Assembly: GCA_000514715.1 (NCBI GenBank)
Contig: AZWL01000004.1
Location: 186,001-250,000 of the forward strand
Direction: 5' to 3'
Length of the DNA: 64,000 nucleotides
Source: Streptomyces sp. CNH099
GTDB lineage: Bacteria; Actinomycetota; Actinomycetes; Streptomycetales; Streptomycetaceae
Shown: in pieces, positions 1 through 12,600 of the stretch
Position numbering within the stretch: the first letter of the stretch is position 1
How the letters are laid out: each line of letters begins with the position of its first letter
Notes under the pieces: model-generated
Databases searched by the model: none
What the model was told of the DNA's origin: nothing
The model's input: the letters and a program-made list of their open reading frames with translations, nothing else
Translations under genes and position numbers: made by a program

Positions 1-4599
<4,599 letters not shown>

Positions 4600-4603
<4 letters not shown>

Positions 4604-6222
4604 CGGGCCTCGGCCCCCGGGGTCGGACCGGGCGCGGGTTCCGCCGCACCGGGCTGCTGGACCGTGCCCCGGCGGGCGAGATCACGGATCGTGTGCTCCC
4701 CGAGCACCGTGTCCACGGGGACCTCGACGCCGTGCTCACGTGCGCGCGTCATCACCTGGATCGCCCGCAGCGAGTTGCCGCCGGCTGCGTAGAACTCGTC
4801 CTCGACGGACACGTCGTCGACTTCCAGGACCTCGGTCCACAGCCGTGCCAGCAGTTGCTCCACGGCGCTGTCCGGTTCCCCGGCCGGGGCCCGGCCGGCC
4901 TCGGGCTCGGTGACCGGGTCGCTCTGCCGCACCAGAAACGGCAGCTCGGCCAGGGTGGTCGTGGCGGGCGCCTGCATGATCGCCTCGAACGTGCGCGCCA
5001 GGTCCCGGGCCGTCCCCCGCGTGAACGCGTCGGCCGCGCAGGAGAGCCGTCCGGTCAGCGCACCGCCCTCGCTCCACAGCTCCAGCAGCACGTCGAACGG
5101 CGAGTGCTCCTCCCCCGGCGGGAGGACCAGGGTGACCTCCCGGCCGAACAGCGGCGGCATGTCCACCGTCTCCTGCAGCACGGCCCAGGCACGGGCGAGC
5201 GGCAGCCGGCCGCCGCCCCGCTGCGGCCGGACGTCGTCGATGATCCGCTCGAAGGGCACCGAGGCGTTGGCGAACGCCTCCAGACACCGCTCCCGGGTGT
5301 GCCGGAGGAGTTCGGCCAGCGACGGGTCGCCGTCCAGGTCGATGCGTACCGGAACCGTGTTGACGAAGAAGCCCACGAGCCCCTGCAGCTCCGGCTCCTC
5401 CCGCCCGGACACGGGCATGGCGACCACCACGGACGACTGGCCGCTCCAGCGGCCGAGCAGGGCCGCGTACCCGGCGACCGCGATCATGAACGGGGTGAGG
5501 CCGCCGGCGGCGCGGTGCAGCCGCTCCACGACCTGCGCGGAGACGGCCACGTCGGCGGACCCGACCGCGTAGGTGGGGCGGGGCGGGCGGGTGTGGTCCT
5601 GCGGCAGGAGGAGGTCGGGGACCCCGGCCAGCCGTTCGCGCCAGTGGGCGAGCTGGTCGTCCAGGGCTTCGGACTCCAGGACCTTGCGCTGCCAGGCCGC
5701 GAAGTCGCCGTACTGGATCTCCAGCTCGGGCAGCTTCGGCTCCCGGCCCGCCTCCCCCGCGGCGTACAGCTCGCTCAGCTCGCCGAGCAGCACGTCCCGG
5801 GAGCGGCCGTCGCTGACGATGTGGTGCAGGACGACGTAGAGGATGTGTTCGCCGGTGCCGAGGTCGAGCAGGTGGCAGCGGAACAGCGGGCCCTCGGCCA
5901 GGTCGAAGGGCTCGTAGGAGAGTTCCCGCAGGACCCCGTCCAGGTCGCCGGACGCCTGCACGAGCCGCACGTCCACCTCGGCGGAGGGTGCCACCACCTG
6001 GACGACCTCGCCGTCGGAGAGGCGGAACACGGTGCGGAGCACCTCGTGCCGTTCGACGATCGCGCTCAGGCAGCGCCGCAGCAGGCCGACGTCGAGCGCC
6101 CCGCGGAAGCGCAGGCCGCCCGCCACGTTGTAGATCTGTTCTCGGAGGCCGGACTGCTCGTGCAGCCACAGCCGCTCCTGGCCGAAGGACGCGGGCAGCA
6201 TGAACGTTTCGTGGTCGGACAT
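4600..6222 (-). CDS. NRPS condensation-carrier didomain without adenylation domain
   Basis: 540 residues. The N-terminal 430 or so form a condensation domain with HHIVSDG at 133-139 and the downstream signature for the second half of the fold (VGFFVNTVPVR). The C-terminal part is a carrier domain with GGNS, Ser at about 484, and a short Pro/Ala-rich tail that may act as a docking linker. There is no adenylation domain, so the carrier must be loaded in trans; the next protein, coupled by a 4-bp ATGA overlap, has one adenylation domain more than it has carriers. ATG start at 6222; the region upstream is a divergent promoter shared with the oxygenase operon. Assignment of the two domains is firm; the loading partner is inference. 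Confidence 0.95.
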
Positions 6223-6597
6223 CGGCGTGGATCCTCACGTTCGTTCGGCTTCGTCGGCCGCATGGCGGATGGCGGTCGGTGGCCGGTCGACGGCGGCTGC
6301 CGCGGAGGCCGGCCGCGGGTGTGACACCCCCTCGCGGGCGGCGGACCGTCACCCGGCCCACATCGTCGGTCGATGGTCGGCCTCGTGACCGGGTCCGGGC
6401 TATCGGGGTTATCCCCGACTCGGCGCGGCCGGGACGGAGCGACTACGGTCCGGCGCGTCCCCCGCTTTTTTCACCGATCGGCTCCTGTGCAGGACACCGG
6501 CGTCCGCCGGAAACGGAGTTCCGGCCCGTCCGCGGCGCTTGCGCCGGCCCGTTCGCGGCCGGTCCGGAACCACCGCCAACCCGAAGGGAAAGCCCCG
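6223..6597. promoter_or_regulatory. Divergent control region between NRPS and oxygenase operons
   Basis: No coding gene is supported in this stretch. It must hold the promoters for the leftward NRPS genes and the rightward leader-oxygenase operon. A perfect 6-bp inverted repeat with a 4-bp spacer sits at 6403-6418, and the 11-mer TTTCACCGATC at 6469-6479 recurs at 14883-14893 ahead of the MFS exporter. Both are candidate regulator sites for the cluster, by position only. Confidence 0.5.
6403..6418. promoter_or_regulatory. Palindrome TCGGGG-TTAT-CCCCGA, candidate operator
   Basis: Perfect 6-bp inverted repeat around TTAT in the divergent promoter region. Its general shape (GGG-AT-rich-CCC) resembles sites bound by some LuxR-family antibiotic regulators such as PimM, and a LuxR-type regulator is encoded at the far end of the cluster. 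The link is inference. Confidence 0.4.
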
Positions 6598-6654
6598 ATG
6601 AAGGCACACCACGAACGTCCCCTCCGCGCGGCGGCGCCCCGGCCGCGGGAATGA
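6598..6654 (+). CDS. 18-codon leader ORF coupled to the heme oxygenase
   Basis: A short frame MKAHHERPLRAAAPRPRE starts at ATG 6598 behind a good ribosome binding site (AAGGGAAA, about 7 nt upstream) and stops at a TGA that overlaps the next start as ATGA (6651-6654). The following oxygenase gene has no convincing ribosome site of its own, so ribosomes probably re-initiate after reading this leader. The peptide has four Arg and two His in 18 codons, which would allow control by amino-acid-dependent ribosome pausing, but no alternative RNA stem was demonstrated. It could also be a simple coupling device. Confidence 0.45.
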   Translation: MKAHHERPLRAAAPRPRE

Positions 6655-7805
6655 GCACCGCCGCGGAACTCCCGGCGCCCCTGGTCCGCTGGCTCCGCGA
6701 GCCCGTCCCCGAGGACTTCCCGTACGCGGCCGTGGTGTCCGAGTACCAGCGGGTCGGCAAGGAGCGGGTCGCCGCGGCGCTGCTCGCGGCCCTCGTGGAG
6801 GCCCGGGCCAGGACCGCGGCGCACTCCCCGCTCGCCCGCTTCCTGGACGTCGCCCTCGACAAGCACGACGGCCGCTACGACTACGGCTCCTACCTGGCGA
6901 TCGAGCTGTTCCCGGCGCCGGCCGACACCGTCACCGACCGGGTGGTCACCCGCCTCGTGGCCGATGCGCTCGCCTTCGAGCTGGCGGCGCTGGACGGTGC
7001 GGACGTCCCCCTGCCGCGGCTGCGGCCGGACAGGCGGACGGTCGTTCTGCGCTGCCGGCACGGGCTGCGCGGCCTCGCCCGGCTCGCCGCCCGGACCGGC
7101 GGCCCGGACATCCCGGCGGGAGAGCCCGTCGAGGCCGCGCGGGCGGCCGTCACCGCGGTCGCGGAGGACGGCACTGCGCAGGAGACCCACCTGCTGCGGA
7201 CCACGCTGCTGCCGGTGGACACCGTCCACGACGAGTACCTGTTCCTCAGGATCCTGCAGTCCTTCGAGATGCACTTCGCGATCTCCGCGCGGCATCTGGC
7301 CACCGTCCCGGCGCTGCTGGACGCCGGTGACGCGCGCGGCGCCGGAGCCGTCCTGGGCGATCTGGCGGACCGGTTCGACGAGACCACGCCCCTCTTCTCG
7401 CTGCTCGCCACGATGCAGGTCGAAGCGTTCCGGACGTTCCGCCTGCACACCGAGGGGGCCAGCGCCATCCAGTCGAACAACTACAAGCGGCTGGAGTCGC
7501 TGTGCCGCAGGCCCGACCCCGGACGGCTGGAGTCCGCCGCGTACGAGTCGGTTCCGGTGGTGCGCGACGAGGTCCTGGAGGGCCGCCGCACCGTCGACGA
7601 GGCGCTCGCCTCGCTCGGCTCCTCGACGGGCGCCGCCGCGCACGTCGAGCGGGAGCGGCGGCGGTTCGCCGCCGCCTACGAGCGCTGGCGGCGCACCCAC
7701 CACCGTCTGGCCGTCCGGATGCTCGGCGACCAGCCAGGGAGCGGCTACACCGCGGGGGTGCCCTACCTCGCGGAGGCCCGCACTGTTCCCGTCTTCACGA
7801 CCTGA
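6651..7805 (+). CDS. Tryptophan 2,3-dioxygenase-superfamily heme oxygenase
   Basis: 384 residues. The C-terminal half carries the layout of the tryptophan 2,3-dioxygenase fold: HDEYLFLRILQSFEMHF helix, the substrate-side EGASAIQSNNYKRLE segment, W-x-x-x-H near the C-terminus (WRRTHH, the likely proximal heme ligand region) and the glycine loop GSGYTAGVPYL matching GTGGTGGVSYL of true dioxygenases. The N-terminal 200 residues are less recognisable. In NRPS clusters this superfamily includes ring-cleaving dioxygenases and mono-oxygenases acting on Trp or Tyr derivatives (for example MarE and the LmbB2-type tyrosine hydroxylases), so the reaction cannot be set from sequence. First full gene of a three-gene operon, 19 bp ahead of the hydroxylase. 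ATG 6651 was chosen because it overlaps the leader ORF stop. Confidence 0.75.
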   Translation: MSTAAELPAPLVRWLREPVPEDFPYAAVVSEYQRVGKERVAAALLAALVEARARTAAHSPLARFLDVALDKHDGRYDYGSYLAIELFPAPADTVTDRVVTRLVADALAFELAALDGADVPLPRLRPDRRTVVLRCRHGLRGLARLAARTGGPDIPAGEPVEAARAAVTAVAEDGTAQETHLLRTTLLPVDTVHDEYLFLRILQSFEMHFAISARHLATVPALLDAGDARGAGAVLGDLADRFDETTPLFSLLATMQVEAFRTFRLHTEGASAIQSNNYKRLESLCRRPDPGRLESAAYESVPVVRDEVLEGRRTVDEALASLGSSTGAAAHVERERRRFAAAYERWRRTHHRLAVRMLGDQPGSGYTAGVPYLAEARTVPVFTT

Positions 7806-7824
7806 CCCTCACAAGGAACACCCC

Positions 7825-8826
7825 ATGGCTCTGGTAGAACACACCCTCAGTCCCGCCGACGCCGCCGCGCTCGCCGCGCTCGCCGACGAGAGCGAAGGCG
7901 ACCCCGGCGACCCCGGATTCCACGACCGCCACTGGCCGCTCGCCGAGCGGCTTCCCCGGCGACTGCGCGGCCTGCTCACGGACTTCCGCCGCGCCGAGCC
8001 GGCCGAGGCCTGCCTCGTACGGGGCTTCCCGGTGGCCGAGGAGGCGGCGGGGCCGACGCCGCCGCACTGGGAGAGCGCGGCGGGCGTCACCACGACGCGG
8101 GAGGCGGAGGTCCTCCTGTCCCTGTGCGGGTCGGTCCTGGGCGACCCGTTCGCCTGGGCGACGCTGCAGTCCGGGCGTATGGTGCAGAACATCCTGCCGA
8201 TCCGCGGTGACGAACAGCAGCAGAACGGCCACGGCAGCGAAGCGCTGCTGGAGTTCCACACCGAGGACGGCTTCCACCCCGACCGGTGCGACTACCTGCT
8301 GCTGCTGGGCATGCGCAACCACGACCGGGTGCCGACCCTGCTCTCGTCGGTCCGCGACGTCGTGCTGGACGACCGGACGCGCAAGGTGCTGGCCGAACCG
8401 CGGTTCTGCATCCTTCCCGACGGCGAGCACCTGCGGCAGCTGGCCGAGCGGGCGCCGGACGGCGCCGCCCTGGCCGAGGTGCGGGCGCTGTCCGAGCGGC
8501 CGCCCACCGTGCCCGTCCTCTTCGGGGACCGGCTGAACCCCTATCTGCGGATCGACCGCCCGTTCATGCGGTGCGGGCCTGGCGACACCGAGGCCGAGGA
8601 AGCGCTCGACGCGCTGATGGCGGAGCTGCACCGCGTCCGGCGCGAGGTCGTCGTGGAGACCGGCTCCCTGCTCGTCGTCGACAACTACCTCGCCGTACAC
8701 GGCCGGAAGTCGTTCCCGGCACGCTACGACGGCACCGACCGCTGGCTGAAGAAGCTGACCGTCCGCCGCGACCTGCGCCGCCTCGAACGTGCCCGGGCGG
8801 CGGGGAGCCGGCGCGTCCTGTACTGA
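7825..8826 (+). CDS. Fe(II)/2-oxoglutarate amino-acid beta-hydroxylase (AsnO/VioC-like)
   Basis: 333 residues of the clavaminate-synthase-like fold. The iron triad is visible as His145-x-Glu147 (EFHTEDGFHPDRCDYLLLLG) and His292 (NYLAVHGRKSF), and Arg306 lies 14 residues after the last His, the spacing of the 2-oxoglutarate-binding Arg in AsnO and VioC. Family members hydroxylate the beta carbon of free amino acids such as Asn, Arg, enduracididine precursors or related residues; the substrate here is unknown. Ribosome site AAGGAA 7 nt before ATG 7825. It probably supplies a hydroxylated building block for the synthetases, with the following dehydrogenase a candidate to oxidise the new hydroxyl. 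Confidence 0.85.
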   Translation: MALVEHTLSPADAAALAALADESEGDPGDPGFHDRHWPLAERLPRRLRGLLTDFRRAEPAEACLVRGFPVAEEAAGPTPPHWESAAGVTTTREAEVLLSLCGSVLGDPFAWATLQSGRMVQNILPIRGDEQQQNGHGSEALLEFHTEDGFHPDRCDYLLLLGMRNHDRVPTLLSSVRDVVLDDRTRKVLAEPRFCILPDGEHLRQLAERAPDGAALAEVRALSERPPTVPVLFGDRLNPYLRIDRPFMRCGPGDTEAEEALDALMAELHRVRREVVVETGSLLVVDNYLAVHGRKSFPARYDGTDRWLKKLTVRRDLRRLERARAAGSRRVLY

Positions 8827-8852
8827 TCGTCGTCGAACACCTTGGAGGAAAC

Positions 8853-9578
8853 GTGCGGACCGTTGTCATCTCGGGAGCATCCAGCGGAATCGGAGAGGCC
8901 ACCGCCCAGCGCTTCGCCGAGGCCGGCGACCACGTCGTCAACCTCGACATCGCTCCGCCGCAGGACACGCCCGGTGAGTGGATCGAGACCGACGTCTCGG
9001 ACTGGGCCGCCGTCGGCAGCGCCGTGACGAGGGTGTACGACGAACGCGGGCGGCTGGACGTCGTGATCGCCAACGCCGGCGTCAGCGTCCGCCACGGCGT
9101 GCTGGACCTGACCGAGGAGCAGGCCCGGCGGACCACCTCGGTGAACCTGCTCGGCGTGCTGGCCCTGTGGCAGGCCGCGGCACGCATCATGGTCGGGCGG
9201 AAGGAGGGCGTGCTGCTGGCCACCGCCTCGGTCAACGGACTGCGGGGGTACCCGTTCTACGCGGACTACAACGCGACCAAGGCGGGTGTGGCCGCGCTCT
9301 GCCGGACCTTCGCGATGGAGCTGAGCCCGCACGTACGCGCCGCGTGCGTGAGTCCGGGAGCGGTGCTCACCCCCATGCAGCTCGCCGAGTACACCGACGC
9401 CATGCTCGCCGAGACCAACCGGCGGATACCGGCCGGCCGCCATGCCGCCCCGTCCGAGATCGCCGAGGCGTTCTTCTATCTCGCGTCTCCCGCGGCCGGC
9501 TTCCTGACCGGGCAGGAGCTGGTCATCGACGGCGGCGAGACCGCGGGGGCGACGACGACCGCCTTCGGCGGGGCCTGA
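8853..9578 (+). CDS. Short-chain dehydrogenase/reductase
   Basis: 241-residue classical SDR. GASSGIG near residue 8 is the dinucleotide-binding glycine motif, NAG follows beta-strand 4, and the Ser-Tyr-Lys centre is seen as ASVNGLRGYPFYADYNATK. The usual PG motif (SPGAVLTPM) and C-terminal TGQELVIDGG are present, and the length is normal. GTG start 8853 follows a strong GGAGG at 8844-8848; 26 bp separate it from the hydroxylase, so the two are probably co-transcribed. Likely role (inference): redox adjustment of a hydroxyl or keto group on a precursor amino acid or on the finished peptide. Substrate unknown. Confidence 0.9.
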   Translation: MRTVVISGASSGIGEATAQRFAEAGDHVVNLDIAPPQDTPGEWIETDVSDWAAVGSAVTRVYDERGRLDVVIANAGVSVRHGVLDLTEEQARRTTSVNLLGVLALWQAAARIMVGRKEGVLLATASVNGLRGYPFYADYNATKAGVAALCRTFAMELSPHVRAACVSPGAVLTPMQLAEYTDAMLAETNRRIPAGRHAAPSEIAEAFFYLASPAAGFLTGQELVIDGGETAGATTTAFGGA

Positions 9579-9606
9579 GCCACCCGGGCTCCGGCCGGAG
9601 CCAGGC

Positions 9607-9631
9607 GGCCGGGCGCCGCTCGCGCCCGGCC
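9607..9631. terminator. Bidirectional terminator hairpin between convergent genes
   Basis: Perfect 10-bp stem (GGCCGGGCGC, 5-nt loop, complement) in the 65-bp gap between the dehydrogenase and the starter NRPS, which converge here. A second perfect 16-bp palindrome, GGCTCCGGCCGGAGCC, lies just before it at 9587-9602. No U-tract, as is common in Streptomyces. Confidence 0.7.
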
Positions 9632-9643
9632 CCCCTCCGCCGC

Positions 9644-12600
9644 TCAGCCGCCCCGCCTGCCGCGGGCCGCGTACCGGCTGCGGTCGACCGGGACGACCGG
9701 GGCCGCGGCGGGCCGGCCGGGCGTACGCCGCTGGGCGGTGACCTGCGTGGCCAGACCGGCCACCGTCGGGTCCTCCATGACCTGCCGCAGCGACAGCCGC
9801 ACATCGAACTCCTTGTCGATCCGGGCCACCAGCCGGGTCATCAGCAGCGAGTTCCCGCCGATGTCGAAGATGCTGACGGTTCTGTCGACGGACGTCAGGT
9901 GCAGCAACTCGGCCAGCGCCGCGGCGATCCGCCGCTCCTCGGGGCCCGTCGCGGGATCCCCGCCGCCGCCCGCCGCGGCCGGAGGCGGGGGAAGGGCGCC
10001 GCGGTCCACCTTTCCGCTGGAGTTCACCGGCAGACGGGGCAGCCGGACCAGCCCGGCGGGCACCATGTGTCCCGGCAGCACCGCCCTCAGGCCGCCCAGG
10101 ATCTCCCGGTCCGACGCCGCCGTGTCGCCCGTCACGTAGGCCACCAGCATCGGCCCGGTGGCGCCGCGGCACACCTCGACCACCGAGCGCCGCACCCCCG
10201 GGACCCGGTCCAGCTGCGCCTCGATCTCGCCGAGTTCGACCCGCAGCCCGTTCACCTTCACCTGCCGGTCCATGCGGCCGAGGAACTCGACGCGTCCGTC
10301 GGCGCGCACCCGCACGAGGTCGCCGGTGGCGTACATCCGCGCGCCGGGGACGTCGCGGAAGGGGTCCGGCAGGAAGCTGCCCGCGGTCAGCCCCGGCCGG
10401 CCGAGATAGCCGGCGGCCAGGCCGTGGCCGCCGAGGTGCAGCTGTCCCTCGGCGCCGGCCGGCACCAGGTTCAGCTGCTCGTCGAGGACGTAGGCCGCGG
10501 TGTTCGCCACGGGCAGGCCGATCGGCGGCGCGTCCGCCGTGTCCGCGAGGGTGAGGGGGGCGGACGCCGACCACACGGTCGTCTCGGTCGGGCCGTACAT
10601 GTTGAGGACCTGCCCACCCGACGCGCACAGGTGCGCGGCGAGTTCACGCGGCAGCGCCTCGCCTCCGGTGATCACGGTGAGGTCCGGATCCGGTGTCCAG
10701 CCGGCGTCGGTCAGGAGCTGCCAGGTGACCGGCGTCGCCTGCATGTGGGTGAAGGCGCCCGTGTCCAGCCGGGCCCGCAGCGCGTGGCCGTCGCGGGCGG
10801 TGTCGCCGTCGGCGAGATGGCAGGTCCCGCCGGAGACGAGGGGGAGGTAGACCTCCAGCACGGAGATGTCGAAGGACATGCTCGTCGGCGCCAGCAGGCG
10901 CGTCCGGGCGTCCATCGGCACCACGCGCGCCATCGCCGCGAGGAAGTTGTTCAGCGCCCGGTGGGGCACCTGTACGCCCTTGGGCCGCCCGGTGGAGCCG
11001 GAGGTGTAGAGCACGTACGCGGCGGACTCGGGGTGCACCGGCACCTCGGGAGGCGTGCGGTCCGGATCGCCGGGTGCGGCGGTGCCGAGGTCGGTGCCGA
11101 GGTCGAGGACCGGGCAGGGCGACTCCGCCCGGGCGAGGCCCGAGCGGCTGATCACCAGGTGCGCACCGCTGTCCGTCAGCATGTACCGGATCCGGTCCTC
11201 CGGCAGCTCGGGCGCTATCGGGAGGTAGGCGGCGCCCGCCTTGAGCACCGCCAGCATGCTCACCACGAACTCCGCACCGCGGGGCAGGCGGATCGCGACC
11301 ACGTGTCCCGGGCGGACGCCCCGGGCGGCCAGCACGCCGGCGAGCGCATCGGCGGAGCGGTCGAGCCGGCCGTAGGTCAGCTCCTCCCCGTCGGTGGCGA
11401 CCGCCACGGCCCCGGGGCGCAGCCGGGCCTGCCGTGCGATGCGGAGGTGGACGTGGTCGTCGGCCGCGTAGTCGGCGTGCGGGCCGGTGAGCGCCGCCGG
11501 CTCCGCCGTGGCGATCTCCCGCACCGGCCCGCCCGGGCCGCCGAGGACGGCCTCCAGCACGGACACGAACTGCCGGACGATCCGCGCCGCCGTCCCGTGG
11601 TCGAACAGGTCGGTGTCGTGGACGAGTTCGCCGGAGAGGCCGTCGCCGACCTCGGCCAGGTGCAGCGCCAGATCGGCCATGGCGCCGGTGCGGGGCAGGG
11701 CGACCGATTCGCAGACCGCCGGGCCGAACCGCCCGGTCACGCCCGGCCGGTTGACGGCCATGGCGGCGACCGGCAGATCGCCGCCGGCGAAGGCCTGCTG
11801 CAGGGCGAACATCACCTGGACGAGCGGGGGCCGACTGGGGTCCCGCCGGGCGTCGACCGCGTCGGCCAGTTCGACGAACGGCAGCGCCGCGTGCTCGAAC
11901 GCGTCCCTGCTCGCCGCGCCCACGCGGGCGAGCAGCTCGCCGAAGGAGCCGTTCGGATCCACCCGGCAGCGGACCGGGACGGTGTTGATGCAGCAGCCGA
12001 CGACCTCGGCCGACCTGGTGCTGCCCCGCCCGTGCACCGGTGTGCCGACCAGCAGGTCGGGCCGGCCCGAGTAGCGCCAGAGGAGGAGCGAGTACGCGGC
12101 GAGGAGGACGGTGAAGAGGGTCGTGCCGTTCTCGCGGGCGAGCCGGCGCAGACGCGCCGTGGTACCGGGATCCACCGTGAAGGTGGTGGACGCGCCCCGC
12201 AGGCGGGGCAGCGTCGTACGGGGCCGGTCGGTGCGCAGGCCGATGTCGGCGGGCGCGCCGCGCAGGGCCGCGCGCCAGTGGTCGGCCAGCCGGCGGCCCT
12301 CCGGCCCCGCCAGGAGCTTCCGCTCCCGGTCGACGAGTTCGGCGAAGCCGGGCGCCGGGCCGGTGCGTACCGCCGCGCCCGTGTAGCGCTCGCAGACCTC
12401 GCGGAGCACGAGGTCGACGGACCACAGGTCGGACACCAGATGGTGCAGCACCAGGACGAGCCGGTGCCGGTCCGGCCCCGTCCGCAGCACGTGCAGCCGT
12501 ACCAACGGGCCGTTGACGAGGTCCAGCGGCGTCTTCGCGACGGCCGCGGTCCGTTCGCCGAGCAGCGCCGGGGGCACGTCCTCGCGGTGGAAGCCGGGCC

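Noticed and set aside
6651..7805. Assignment of the heme enzyme as SfmD-like peroxygenase
   Set aside because: The C-terminal heme region lacks the Cys of the SfmD HxxxC motif; only superfamily membership is supported.
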